Source of the DNA: Nitratireductor sp. XY-223 | Lineage (GTDB): Bacteria; Pseudomonadota; Alphaproteobacteria; Rhizobiales; Rhizobiaceae | Direction of reading: 5' to 3' | DNA: 64,000 bases | Assembly (NCBI RefSeq): GCF_004959855.1 | Contig: NZ_SPNT01000002.1 | Coordinates: forward strand, 796,520 to 860,519 | In this document: piece after piece, positions 29,294 through 39,225 of the stretch | Layout of the letters: each line of letters starts with the position of its first letter | Numbering within the stretch: the first letter of the stretch is position 1 | The notes under the pieces: model-generated | Database searches by the model: none | Told to the model about the DNA's origin: nothing | Seen by the model: the letters and a program-made list of their open reading frames with translations, nothing else | Translations under genes and position numbers: made by a program

Positions 29294-32200
29294 ATGTTCA
29301 GGCATTTTAGATTTGCAGCGGCCCTGACAGCCATTTTGACGATTGCGGCGCAGAGTTCCCACGCCGAAACAAAACGGCTCGAGACTTTCGATAATGCTGA
29401 TTTCTACGGCTTCGATCTGCGGGCGGAACAGGATGTGACGCTCGAGCAGTGCAAGTCCGACTGTCTCGCCGACAAGGCCTGCCGCGCCTTCACTTACAAT
29501 ACCAAGGCGCAAAGGTGTTTCCTCAAATCCGATTTCAACCGCATGGACCGGTTCGAAGGCGCGGTCTCGGGAAGGGTCGTTTCAGCGGCGGGCGGGCCTG
29601 ATATCGGCGCCGCGCCGGATCTGACCTTCCTGTCGCAGGGTCTTCGTTCGGAGGCGGCCGGGCTGAAAACCGAGGCGCCCGATTGGCACGATTCCACCCT
29701 CGGCCTGGCGGCAACGGAGGCAGCGGCCCGCGATGCGATTGCGGCGGGCGATGCGAATACGGCGATCGACTATTTCGGCCGGGCACTCGCGATTGATTCA
29801 AACGATCCGAAGCTCTGGCTGAGCCTGTCCCATGCGGCGCTGAACGCCCTTTATACGGGAAACCGCAACAACTACAGGACGCAGCGCGCGGCAACGGCCG
29901 CGGCGTTCAATGCCTATGAGCTTTCCCGTGACGCGGATACGCGCGCCCAGGCGCTCGACCTGCTGGCCAAGGGGCTGGAGGTGCGCCAGCAGTACCGTCC
30001 GGCGCTGGAGGCCTACAAGGCCAGCCTTTCGCTCGTCGATTCGCCGCGTGTGCGCGCCGATTTTCAGGATCTGAAGGCGCGCAAGGGCTTTCGTGTCGTC
30101 GAACACACGGTCGATGCGGACAGCGCGTCGGCGCGGCTTTGCGTGCGCTTTTCCGACCCGCTGGTGCCGTCTGGCACCGACTATTCCTCGTTTGTGCGCA
30201 TCGACGGGCAGCCGGCGCAGTCCATTTCGGCAAAGGACCGGGAAATCTGCGCAGACGGGCTCGACCACGGCAAGACCTACCGGTTGACCCTGCGGGCCGG
30301 CCTGCCGGCCGAGATCGGTGAGGTGCTCGAAGCGCCGATGACCATCAACGCCTATGTCCGCGACCGCGCGCCGACGGTGCGGTTTGACGGCGACCGTTTT
30401 GTCCTTCCGGGCGTCGGGCGACACGGCATTCCCGTGGTCAGCGTCAACGCCGACGCGGTCGAGGTCTCCCTTTACCGGATCGGCAGCCGCTCGCTGGCGC
30501 CGGTCCTCTCGCGCTCGCAGTTCCTGCGGCAACTCGATGCCTACGACGCCGACAATATCCGCAGCGCGCTCGGCGAGCGCGTCTGGCAGGGAACGCTGGA
30601 GACTGGCGGAGACCTGAACCGCGAGACGGTGACCAGCTTTCCGGTGGACGAAGCGCTGCCGCAACGCGAGCCCGGCGTTTACGTGATGATGGCAACCGTC
30701 GACGGCGTGCTGCTCGACAACTGGGAAAGCCGCGCCACACAATGGCTGGTGATCTCCGATATCGGCCTTTCGTCCTTCTCGGGAAGCGACGGCTTGCATG
30801 TCTTTGCCCGCTCGCTGGACACGGCGATGCCGATCGAGGGCGTGAAGCTCACGCTGCTGGCGCGCAACAACGAGGTGCTGGGCGAGGCTGAGAGCGACGC
30901 TGACGGGCGGGCGCATTTCGCCGCCGGCCTGACGCGCGGCAAGGATGGCCGCGCACCGGCCGTCGTCACGGCCGATGGCGGCGACGGGGACTTCGTGTTC
31001 CTGGATCTTTCACGCGCGGGTTTCGATCTTTCCGACCGGGGCGTGACGGGCAGGGCGGCGCCCGGCCCGCTCGACATGTTCGCATGGCTCGACCGCGGCA
31101 TCTACCGCGCTGGGGAGACCGTGCACATGGCCGCGCTCGTCCGCGATGACGCGGCACTGGCCGTTGCCGACCTGCCGCTGACCTTCGTGGTGAGCCGCCC
31201 GGACGGCAAGGAAGAACGGCGCGTGGTGCGCACCGGCGGCCCGGCCGGCGGCTACGGTGTCGATCTCAACCTGCCGGTCAACGCCATGCACGGCGTCTGG
31301 TCGGTGCGGGCCTTTGCCGATGTCGACGGACCGACGCTGAACGAGACGCGATTCCTGGTCGAGGACTTCAGGCCGGACCGAATCGAGTTTGATGTGAACG
31401 ACTGGCTTTCGTGGGATCCACCCGAAGGAGGCGGCGGGTTCCTAGTTGAGGGACGGTATCTCTATGGTGCACCCGCGTCGGGTCTCGCGCTCGATGCGGA
31501 GGTGAATGTCAAGTCGGTGCGTGAGCGGGCCGATGTCCCCGGCTATGTCTTTGGCCTTGACGATGAAGCGCCGATCAACACGCAGTTGGAGATGGATTTA
31601 ACGCCTACCCTCGACGCCGATGGTGGCGGGTACGTCACGTGGGCGCGGCCACAAACTCCGCCCGCTACGACCCGTCCGCTGGTGGTCGATTTGACCGTCC
31701 GCCTGCAGGAGCATGGCGGTCGGGCGGTGGAAAAGACCGTATCAGAGCCGTTCCAGCCGGAAGGCGCCATGATCGGCGTGCGGCCCGAATTCGAGGGAGG
31801 CCAGGTCGGAGAAGGCAGCACCGCACGCTTCGATGTGATCGTCGTCGATCCGGAAGGCGAGCGCGTTTCGCAGGATGGCTTAAGCTGGTCGCTGTTGCGC
31901 ATCGAGCGCGACTACCAGTGGTACCGCGAGGGCAATAGCTGGCGTTACGAGCCGGTCGAATACACCGCCCAGGTTGAAAACGGCACGATCGAAGTCGGCG
32001 AAAGCGCGCCCGCGCAGATCGCCGTGACAGTCGACTGGGGCCGCTACCGGCTGACGGTCGAATCGAATGATGCCGGGGGCCCGGCAACCAGCGTCGAATT
32101 CGATGCCGGTTGGTATGTCAGTGCCGCGTCAACGGAAACGCCGGACGGGCTCGAGATCGCTCTTGACCGCGACCGCTACCGGGCCGGCGATACGGCAAAG

Positions 32201-34759
32201 CTGCTCATCTCGCCGCGCTTTGCCGGCGAGGCGCTGATCACGGTCTCCAGCGACCGCCTCTATGACGTGTTCACCGCGACCGTGCCGGACGGCGGCGCTG
32301 AGATCGACATTCCCGTCGAAGCCGACTGGGGCGCCGGCGCCTATGTGACCGCGACCCTGATCCGGCCCGGTGGCGACGCGGACAACCGGATGCCGTCGCG
32401 TGCCGTCGGCATCAAGTGGCTGTCGATCGATCCGGGAGGCCGGGCGCTGGATGTCGCGCTCGATGTGCCGGAGAAAATCCAGCCGAATACGCGGCTCGAT
32501 ATCCCGGTCGCCGTTTCCGGCGCCGGGGTCGGCGAGGAAGCGCACATAACGCTTGCCGCGGTGGATGTCGGGATCTTGAACCTGACCGCGTTCGAGACGC
32601 CGAATCCGCGCAACTGGTATTTCGGCCAGCGCCGCCTGGGGGTCGAGATCCGCGATCTCTACAGCCGCCTTATCGACGGCGCGCAGGGCGCGACCGGGCG
32701 CCTGCGCACGGGCGGCGACGGGCCGGGCATGGCGGCCAAGGGCAGCCCGCCGCGCGAAAAGCTCGTGGCGCTCTATTCCGGCATCGTGCGGCTGGACGCG
32801 GACGGTAAGACGGTCGTTTCCTTCGACGTGCCCCAGTTCAACGGAACGCTGCGGCTGATGGCCGTGGCCTGGACGCCCGACGGAGTCGGCCAGGCCGAGG
32901 AAGAACTCATCGTCCGCGATCCCGTCGTTGTCACTTCGAGCCTGCCGAAGTTCCTGGCGCCGGAGGACTATTCGCAGATCCGCTTCGATATCGCCAACAC
33001 GGACGGGCCGGCCGGCGACTACCGGCTGACCCTAGAGACCGGCGCCGCATTGCGGGCCGAGATTTCCGGCGTGCCCGACACGATCCAACTGGACGAGGGC
33101 GGTGCGACGGCCTTCATTGTCGGAGTCACCGCGGATCGGCCGGATGCGGCTGAAGTCACGCTGCGCCTCGACGGTCCGGACGGTGTCAGTGTCGAGAACA
33201 CGCAGACCCTGAACATCCGCCCGGCGACGCTGCCGGTGACGACGCGCCTGGAACTGCCGCTGGCAGCCGCCGGCGGAACGGCGGTCATCGATGAAGAGCT
33301 GCTCGCGGCCTATTATCTCGACGGGGCCAGCGTCAGCATCGACGTGTCGCGATCGGATTTCGACGTGCCGGGTCTGCTTCTGGCGCTGGATCGCTATCCC
33401 TATGGCTGTGCCGAGCAGACGACGAGCCGCGCCTTGCCGCTGCTTTACCTCAGCGAGCTCGACGCGCCGGCGGCACTGCTGGAGGATCCGGATCTTCGGG
33501 AACGGGTCCAAAAGGCGATCGCGCGGGTTCTGTCCTACCAGTCGGCGGGCGGCAGTTTCGGCCTGTGGGGACCGGGCGGCGGCGATCTGTGGCTCGATGC
33601 CTATGTGACGGACTTTCTGACCCGGGCGCGCGAAAAGGACTACTCGGTTCCCACCCAGTCGATGCGCCTGGCGCTCGACAACCTGCAGAACGTCCTTTCC
33701 TACACCGACAGCGTTGCCGACAACGGCGACGGCATCGCCTATGCGCTCTACGTGCTGGCGCGCAACAAGCGGGCGTCTGCCGGTGACCTGCGCTATTACG
33801 CGGATGCGCGGCTGGACGCCTTCGCGACACCGCTGGCGCGGGCGCAGATCGCCGCCAGCCTGGCGCTCTATGGCGACAACGAGCGGGCGCAGCGGGCCTT
33901 CGGTTCTGCCTACCGGCTCGCCAACACCGACGCGGCCGCCAATCTGCGGCGCACCGACTACGGCTCGGTGCTTCGCGACGATGCGGCGATGCTCGCGCTT
34001 GCCGGCGAAAGCCGCCCGGTCTCGCCGCTGCTCGGCGACATGGTGCAACTCGTCTCGAGTCGCCAGTCGCAGAGGCCGGCACGCACGACGCAGGAACAGG
34101 CCTGGATGCTGCTCGCGGCGCGTTCGGTGCAGGCAGCTGAACAGGCCTCGAAACTGACGGTGGACGGTGAGCCGGTGAGCGGGCGTTTCGGTCGCACCGT
34201 CAGTGGCGACGAGATCGTCGCGCAGCCGATCCGGGTGCGCAATGACGGCGACGAGCCGGTGCGGGCCGTCGTCACGACGGTGGCCGCGCCGCTGCAGGCG
34301 CCGCGCGCCGGCGGCGACGGCTTCACCATCGCCCGCAGCTACCACGATCTCGACGGGAACGAGGTGACCATCGATTCGGTGGCGCAGAACCAGCGCTTCG
34401 TCGTCGTCCTTACCGTCGAGCAGACCAACCGGCTTCCGGCAAACATTGTCCTCACCGATCTGCTGCCGGCGGGTCTTGAAATCGACAATCCGAGGATCGT
34501 GCAAAGCGCCGTGCTGTCGGGTTTCGCATGGCTCGGCGACACCGCACCGGCCCATACTGAGTTTCGAGACGACCGTTTTGTCGCGGCGTTCGAGACGAAC
34601 GGCGGCAATGACGGCCCGATCCGCGTGGCCTACGTGGTGCGCGCCGTGGTTCCCGGTTCCTACGCGCTTCCGGGCGCGCAGGTCGAGGACATGTACCGGC
34701 CCGAGTATTCGGCCCGCACCGCTGCCCGCTGGATGACGGTGCGCGGCGCGGATCAATGA
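29294..34759 (+). CDS. Alpha-2-macroglobulin family protein with N-terminal PAN/Apple domain
   Basis: A 1821-residue periplasmic protein. In order: signal peptide (1-24, cleavage near SSHA/ET); a cysteine-rich PAN/Apple-like module (about 28-97, CKSDCLADKACRAFTYN); TPR-like helices (about 130-255); and a series of macroglobulin domains. These include the bait-type region near residues 595-615 (WLDRGIYRAGETVHMAALVRD) and the A2M domain near 1150-1240. An intact thioester motif YGCAEQ has Cys at residue 1372, followed by the alpha-toroid complement-like domain. Such proteins trap attacking proteases covalently. No lipobox is present, unlike E. coli YfhM. It overlaps pbpC by ATGA, the well-known A2M-PBP1C pairing. 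RBS GGGAGGAAACG. Confidence 0.95.
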   Translation: MFRHFRFAAALTAILTIAAQSSHAETKRLETFDNADFYGFDLRAEQDVTLEQCKSDCLADKACRAFTYNTKAQRCFLKSDFNRMDRFEGAVSGRVVSAAGGPDIGAAPDLTFLSQGLRSEAAGLKTEAPDWHDSTLGLAATEAAARDAIAAGDANTAIDYFGRALAIDSNDPKLWLSLSHAALNALYTGNRNNYRTQRAATAAAFNAYELSRDADTRAQALDLLAKGLEVRQQYRPALEAYKASLSLVDSPRVRADFQDLKARKGFRVVEHTVDADSASARLCVRFSDPLVPSGTDYSSFVRIDGQPAQSISAKDREICADGLDHGKTYRLTLRAGLPAEIGEVLEAPMTINAYVRDRAPTVRFDGDRFVLPGVGRHGIPVVSVNADAVEVSLYRIGSRSLAPVLSRSQFLRQLDAYDADNIRSALGERVWQGTLETGGDLNRETVTSFPVDEALPQREPGVYVMMATVDGVLLDNWESRATQWLVISDIGLSSFSGSDGLHVFARSLDTAMPIEGVKLTLLARNNEVLGEAESDADGRAHFAAGLTRGKDGRAPAVVTADGGDGDFVFLDLSRAGFDLSDRGVTGRAAPGPLDMFAWLDRGIYRAGETVHMAALVRDDAALAVADLPLTFVVSRPDGKEERRVVRTGGPAGGYGVDLNLPVNAMHGVWSVRAFADVDGPTLNETRFLVEDFRPDRIEFDVNDWLSWDPPEGGGGFLVEGRYLYGAPASGLALDAEVNVKSVRERADVPGYVFGLDDEAPINTQLEMDLTPTLDADGGGYVTWARPQTPPATTRPLVVDLTVRLQEHGGRAVEKTVSEPFQPEGAMIGVRPEFEGGQVGEGSTARFDVIVVDPEGERVSQDGLSWSLLRIERDYQWYREGNSWRYEPVEYTAQVENGTIEVGESAPAQIAVTVDWGRYRLTVESNDAGGPATSVEFDAGWYVSAASTETPDGLEIALDRDRYRAGDTAKLLISPRFAGEALITVSSDRLYDVFTATVPDGGAEIDIPVEADWGAGAYVTATLIRPGGDADNRMPSRAVGIKWLSIDPGGRALDVALDVPEKIQPNTRLDIPVAVSGAGVGEEAHITLAAVDVGILNLTAFETPNPRNWYFGQRRLGVEIRDLYSRLIDGAQGATGRLRTGGDGPGMAAKGSPPREKLVALYSGIVRLDADGKTVVSFDVPQFNGTLRLMAVAWTPDGVGQAEEELIVRDPVVVTSSLPKFLAPEDYSQIRFDIANTDGPAGDYRLTLETGAALRAEISGVPDTIQLDEGGATAFIVGVTADRPDAAEVTLRLDGPDGVSVENTQTLNIRPATLPVTTRLELPLAAAGGTAVIDEELLAAYYLDGASVSIDVSRSDFDVPGLLLALDRYPYGCAEQTTSRALPLLYLSELDAPAALLEDPDLRERVQKAIARVLSYQSAGGSFGLWGPGGGDLWLDAYVTDFLTRAREKDYSVPTQSMRLALDNLQNVLSYTDSVADNGDGIAYALYVLARNKRASAGDLRYYADARLDAFATPLARAQIAASLALYGDNERAQRAFGSAYRLANTDAAANLRRTDYGSVLRDDAAMLALAGESRPVSPLLGDMVQLVSSRQSQRPARTTQEQAWMLLAARSVQAAEQASKLTVDGEPVSGRFGRTVSGDEIVAQPIRVRNDGDEPVRAVVTTVAAPLQAPRAGGDGFTIARSYHDLDGNEVTIDSVAQNQRFVVVLTVEQTNRLPANIVLTDLLPAGLEIDNPRIVQSAVLSGFAWLGDTAPAHTEFRDDRFVAAFETNGGNDGPIRVAYVVRAVVPGSYALPGAQVEDMYRPEYSARTAARWMTVRGADQ

Positions 34760-36846
34760 CGAGGCGACGTCGGCTGCTGACCCTCGCGGCGGCGGCCGCG
34801 GCGGGCCTTTTCGCCCTGCTTGCGGTCGTCGGCAGTGTGCTGGACCGGGCCTATCCGCCGCCGCTGCCCGATCCGCGTTCGCTTTCGGTGGAGGTCACCG
34901 ACCGCGACGGTGCCCTCTTGCGGGTGTTTGCCAACGATGAAGGTCGCTGGCGCCTGAAGTCCGACCTTGCCGCGCTCGATCCGACATTCACGGCGCTGCT
35001 GGTGGCCTATGAGGACAAGCGCTTCTGGTCGCACCGCGGTGTCGATCCGCTGGCGATGGCCCGGGCCTTCGCGCAAATGGTCGCAAACGGCCGCATCGTC
35101 TCCGGCGGATCGACCCTCACCATGCAATTGGCGCGGCTGCTTGAACCGCGTCCGGCGCGGACCCTCGGCGCCAAGCTGAGGCAGATGGCGCGCGCGATCC
35201 AGCTCGAGCGGCGGCTGAGCAAGCACGAGATTCTCGGCTGGTACCTGACGCTGGCGCCCTATGGCGGAAACCTGGAAGGCGTGCGGGCGGCCAGCCTCGC
35301 CTATTTCGGCAAGGAACCCGATGGGCTCAGCCTCCAGCAGGCGGCGTTGCTGGTCGCTCTTCCGCAGTCGCCCGAGAGCCGCCGGCCCGACCGTCACGCG
35401 GACGCGGCGCGCAACGCCAGCTTGCGGGTGCTCGAGCGGGCGGCGGTCAAGGGCCTGATCGACAATGGCGAGGTGGCCCGGGTCGCCGGCCTGGAATTTT
35501 CCGCCCGCCGCAGGCCGTTGCCTTCGCTGGCGGCGCATCTCGCGGAACGGGCCCGCGCCGCCGGCCCGGGCAGAGTATACGCTACGCTCCTGTCGCGCGC
35601 GGCACAGCGAAACCTCGAGACGGTGGCCAAGGATGCCGCCGAACGGCTGGGCGGACGCCTCTCCGTCGCCATTGTCATGGCCGACAGCCGTACCGGCAGC
35701 ATCCTGGCACAGGTCGGCTCGGCCGGATATTTCGACGGCGGTCGCGCCGGCTGGGTCGACATGAGCCGCGCGGCGCGCTCGCCGGGTTCGACGCTTAAGC
35801 CCTTCATCTACGGCCTCGCTTTCGACGAGGGGCTGGTGGTTCCCGAAACCCTGATCTCGGACCGGCCGGCCAATTTCGCCGGCTACCGGCCGCGCAATTT
35901 CGACATGCAGTTCCAGGGTGACGTCAGCGTGCGCCGGGCGCTGCAGTTGTCGCTGAACGTTCCGGCTGTCCGGCTGCTGGTCGCGGTGGGGCCGGCGCGC
36001 CTGTCGGCCCTGTTGCGCAGGAGCGGCATACGCTACGCGCTGCCGAGGGCGGCGGACCGGCCCGGGCTTTCCATCGGGCTCGGCGGGATCGGGACGAGCC
36101 TTGTCGACCTGGTGCAGCTCTACGGTGTGCTCGCAGCGCCCGACGGCCGGCCGGTCGGGCTTTCCAACGGGGTCGATCCCGTGTCACCTCCCGAATCGTC
36201 GAACGCGCCGCTCAGCGGCGTGGCGCGCTGGCATGTCCGCGATATCCTGAGCGGTGTCGCGCCGCCGGCCGGCTCGCAGCAGATCGGCATCGCATACAAG
36301 ACCGGCACCAGCTATGGATACCGCGATGCCTGGTCCGTCGGCTTTGACGGCCGCCATGTCATCGGCGTGTGGATCGGGCGGCCCGACAACAGCGCGGTGC
36401 CCGGTCTCACCGGCCTCAATGCCGCCGCCCCGGTCCTGTTCGAGGCCTTTGCCCGGTCCGGCACGGCCATCGTGCCGTTCCGGCCGCCGCCGCCCGGGGC
36501 GGTGCGCCTTGCCCGCGGATCGTTGCCGGAGCCGATGCGCCGGTTCCGCAGCTTCGAGGAACGGCTGCAGCAGGCGCCAAGCGGCGAGGCCGCGCCGCAG
36601 ATCGCCTATCCGCCGAGCGGCGCGCATGTTGCGCTCAGCCGTTCCGCCGACGGCAGCTTCCGTCCGCTGGTCATCAAGCTGCAGGGTGGTCGTCCGCCAT
36701 TCCGGTGGCTGGCGAACGGCCGGCCGGCGGCCGCACCCGTGCGCCGGCGCGACTGGCAATGGGTACCGGACGGACCCGGCAGCGCACGCCTTTCCGTCAT
36801 CGACGCGGCCGGGCGCAGCACCGGTGTGGAGGTGGTCGTCGAGTAA
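34756..36846 (+). CDS. pbpC: Penicillin-binding protein 1C
   Basis: A 696-residue bifunctional peptidoglycan synthase. An N-terminal membrane anchor (about 8-28) is followed by the GT51 glycosyltransferase (about 55-225) with the catalytic glutamate in AYEDKRFWSHRGVDP and the STLTMQLAR box. The transpeptidase (about 300-560) carries SPGSTLKPF (SxxK), SLN and KTGTSYGYRDAW. The C-terminal BiPBP_C domain runs from about 600 to 696. All catalytic motifs are intact. The ATG overlaps the stop of the alpha-2-macroglobulin gene, so the two are coupled. PBP1C is thought to repair or locally build murein. Confidence 0.96.
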   Translation: MTRRRRLLTLAAAAAAGLFALLAVVGSVLDRAYPPPLPDPRSLSVEVTDRDGALLRVFANDEGRWRLKSDLAALDPTFTALLVAYEDKRFWSHRGVDPLAMARAFAQMVANGRIVSGGSTLTMQLARLLEPRPARTLGAKLRQMARAIQLERRLSKHEILGWYLTLAPYGGNLEGVRAASLAYFGKEPDGLSLQQAALLVALPQSPESRRPDRHADAARNASLRVLERAAVKGLIDNGEVARVAGLEFSARRRPLPSLAAHLAERARAAGPGRVYATLLSRAAQRNLETVAKDAAERLGGRLSVAIVMADSRTGSILAQVGSAGYFDGGRAGWVDMSRAARSPGSTLKPFIYGLAFDEGLVVPETLISDRPANFAGYRPRNFDMQFQGDVSVRRALQLSLNVPAVRLLVAVGPARLSALLRRSGIRYALPRAADRPGLSIGLGGIGTSLVDLVQLYGVLAAPDGRPVGLSNGVDPVSPPESSNAPLSGVARWHVRDILSGVAPPAGSQQIGIAYKTGTSYGYRDAWSVGFDGRHVIGVWIGRPDNSAVPGLTGLNAAAPVLFEAFARSGTAIVPFRPPPPGAVRLARGSLPEPMRRFRSFEERLQQAPSGEAAPQIAYPPSGAHVALSRSADGSFRPLVIKLQGGRPPFRWLANGRPAAAPVRRRDWQWVPDGPGSARLSVIDAAGRSTGVEVVVE

Positions 36847-36858
36847 TTCAGAATTGCT

Positions 36859-38055
36859 CTATTTCTTCATGACCGATTCATAAACCGGCACATCCGCGTG
36901 GCCGTCCGGCGTCATGCCGTTGCGGATCTGATAGCTGCGGATGACGTCGCGCATTTCGAGGCTGATCCGCCCGTCGGTGCCGGGCACCGCATAGCCCATG
37001 GCCTTGAGCTTTTCCTGAAGGGCGATGCGCTCTGCCTTGCTGAGGGGCCGCTCGACATTCCATTTGCCCGCCAGCGGCGCGTGCCGGTTGGCAATGCGGT
37101 CGGCAAGGTGCCCGACGGACAAGGCGTATGCGTCGGAGAAATTGTAGGATTTCAGGACCATGTAATTGTCGGTGACGAGGAAGGCGAGACCCTCTATGCC
37201 GCTGGGGAAGAGCAGCGTCGCCGAGCCGTGGTCGGGCAGGCTGCCGCCGTCCATGCGCACAACGCCGCGCCGGACCCAGTTGCGGTAGCTGTCGGTTGCC
37301 TTCGTCAGGTCGATGTTCCTGGGCAGGTTGACCTGAAAACCCCACGGGACGCCGCTCTGCCACCCGTTTCCCTTCAGGTAGTTGGCTGCCGAGGCCAGCG
37401 CGTCCGAGGGGCTGCCCCACAGGTCGCGCTTGCCGTCGCCGGTATGGTCGACCGCGTATTTGAGGAAACTCGACGGCATGAACTGGGTATGGCCGACCGC
37501 GCCGGCCCAGGAGCCGCGCAGCTGGCGGGGATTGAGGTTTTCCTGCTGGATGACCAGCAGCGCATTGATGAATTCCTTCTGGAAAAAATCGCCGCGGTAG
37601 CCGGAATGGGCGAGCGTGGCCAGCGACCGGAGGATGTCGCTTTTGCCGATATAGCCGCCATAGTTCGTTTCCATGCCCCAGATAGCCAGCAGGACGTGGC
37701 GGTCGACGCCGTATTTCTTCTCGATGGCCGAGAGTGTGCGGTTGAGCTTCTTGGCCTTCGCCTGGCCCGACTTGATCTGCCCCGACGTTACCCGCTTGCC
37801 GACATACTGACCGATCGAACGATTGAATTCCGGCTGGCTCTTGGTGAATTTCAGGATCTTGTTGTTGGGCTGCAGTCCCGTTGTCGCGGCCTCGAATGTC
37901 TCCCAGGTCACGCCGGCCGCGGCCGCATCGGGATAGAGCGAATCGACATAATTCTTGAAGGTCGGCTTGGCGCCCGCACAGGAAACGGCCCACGGCAAAA
38001 CCAGCGTCGCCGCAAGCGTCAGAACGATCCGCAAGGAGCTTTTGATGGCCGTCAT
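36859..38055 (-). CDS. Lytic murein transglycosylase (MltB-like) with peptidoglycan-binding domain
   Basis: 398 residues: signal peptide (about 1-27), SLT_2 lytic transglycosylase domain (about 35-325) with the catalytic Glu in AIWGMETNYGG, and GSWAGAVGHTQFMPSSFLKY. A C-terminal PG_binding_1 domain follows (about 340-395; LQEKLKAMGYAVPGTDGRIS). It cleaves murein glycan strands to 1,6-anhydro ends in the periplasm. The signal region contains Cys, but no clean lipobox at the expected place (WAVSCAGAK), so lipidation is uncertain. It converges on pbpC with a gap of only 12 bases. Confidence 0.94.
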   Translation of the reverse strand: MTAIKSSLRIVLTLAATLVLPWAVSCAGAKPTFKNYVDSLYPDAAAAGVTWETFEAATTGLQPNNKILKFTKSQPEFNRSIGQYVGKRVTSGQIKSGQAKAKKLNRTLSAIEKKYGVDRHVLLAIWGMETNYGGYIGKSDILRSLATLAHSGYRGDFFQKEFINALLVIQQENLNPRQLRGSWAGAVGHTQFMPSSFLKYAVDHTGDGKRDLWGSPSDALASAANYLKGNGWQSGVPWGFQVNLPRNIDLTKATDSYRNWVRRGVVRMDGGSLPDHGSATLLFPSGIEGLAFLVTDNYMVLKSYNFSDAYALSVGHLADRIANRHAPLAGKWNVERPLSKAERIALQEKLKAMGYAVPGTDGRISLEMRDVIRSYQIRNGMTPDGHADVPVYESVMKK

Positions 38056-38329
38056 GGGCGGAGCATAGCAAGAACGATGTGGCAGGCAAGCAGCCAGCCG
38101 GGCGAAACGGTCCCGCCGGCTAAATGTCCCAGCGCTACAACATTTCATCGATCACTTTTCTCAGTTCACAACAGTGGTTAAGATCGCATTGGGTGGAAAT
38201 AGGATTTTGATGGGGAAAACGGCACCGGGCGCCAGCGCCGGGTGGCGTTGGCTGTTTTTCGGGCCGCAATGCGGGCAATCGGCCCGAAACATTGCCGGCG
38301 AACGAATATTTGGAAAGATAGGTGTCTTT

Positions 38330-39070
38330 GTGAATACGGACGCAATTACCGAGTTCCTCGAATCAGTGCACGAACTGGAAACCCAGTCGGAGATCATCGA
38401 CGCGCTGGAATCCGTACTGGACCGCTTCGGCTTCGACTATTACGGCGTCATACGCCAGCCCAAGGCGTCTGAGGATCCGCTCAGCCTCGTGCTGGCGGGG
38501 CGGTGGCCCGAAGGCTGGCCGGCCCGCTACATGGAAAAGAAATACGTGCTGATCGATCCGACGATCCGCTATCTGGGGCATGCCCGCAAGGGCTTCAGCT
38601 GGGCCGAGGCCATTCCGGCGTTCCAGTCGGACCCGCATCGCCGCCGCATGCAGCGCATGATGGTGGACGCGATGAAATTCGGCCTGGAGGGCGGCTATAT
38701 CTTTCCGATCCACGGCCGCCGCGGCCTGATGGGCAACCTCTCGGTGGGGGGCAAGGCCGTCGAGCTGAACCAGACGCAGATGACCCTGTTCGACGCCCTG
38801 GCGAAAACCGTGTTCTGGCGGCTGCTCGAACTGACCGATCCGCTGATCAACGAGGAGCTGTCGTCGGCGGTCGACGTCCAGCTGACCCGCCGTGAAATGG
38901 AGGCGCTGAGTTACCTGGCCGATGGCATGACCTCAAACGAGATCGCATCGGTGCTCAAGCTCTCCAACCATACGGTGGACTGGTACATGAACGCCCTGCA
39001 GATCAAGCTCAAGGCAAAGAACCGCCACCACGCGGTGGCGATTGCCTTCCGGCTGGGACTGATCTCCTGA
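38330..39070 (+). CDS. LuxR family regulator with autoinducer-binding domain (LuxR solo)
   Basis: About 246 residues from GTG 38330; a longer frame exists to 38174 but its extra 52 residues resemble no LuxR protein. The N-terminal autoinducer-binding domain (about 10-165) keeps the usual ligand-pocket residues: W and Y in WPARYMEKKY, the IDP aspartate/proline, and W in FSWAEA. The C-terminal LuxR HTH (about 180-246) has LTRREMEALSYLADGMTSNEIASVLKLSNHTVDWYMNALQIKLKAKNR in part. No luxI synthase lies in the window. It sits upstream of pyc on the same strand. Confidence 0.9.
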   Translation: MNTDAITEFLESVHELETQSEIIDALESVLDRFGFDYYGVIRQPKASEDPLSLVLAGRWPEGWPARYMEKKYVLIDPTIRYLGHARKGFSWAEAIPAFQSDPHRRRMQRMMVDAMKFGLEGGYIFPIHGRRGLMGNLSVGGKAVELNQTQMTLFDALAKTVFWRLLELTDPLINEELSSAVDVQLTRREMEALSYLADGMTSNEIASVLKLSNHTVDWYMNALQIKLKAKNRHHAVAIAFRLGLIS

Positions 39071-39100
39071 GACCGGCGCGGTATGGTGCAATGCACACAG

Positions 39101-39122
39101 GCTCCGGCTCCGGCTCCGGCTC
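39101..39122. repeat. Short tandem repeat (GCTCCG) x 3.7
   Basis: Three full copies and one partial copy of the hexamer GCTCCG lie in the 155-base gap between the luxR-type gene and pyc. It is short and may be slippage-prone; no function is inferred. Confidence 0.8.
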
Positions 39123-39225
39123 ACAGCCCCGGCCATCAAACGCTTCAAATTAGCCGTCACATGCTCTAAGAGAGTGCGACTGCGGCCGAATTATACCGCG
39201 CCGCACAATGACGGAGACTCTCGCC

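Noticed and set aside
33032-34756. A 574-codon minus-strand frame opposite the alpha-2-macroglobulin gene.
   Set aside because: Antisense shadow; Arg/His-rich and without recognisable motifs.
38174-38329. A 52-residue N-terminal extension of the LuxR regulator from an upstream ATG.
   Set aside because: The extension has no LuxR similarity; the protein from GTG 38330 has the standard length and begins close to the autoinducer domain.
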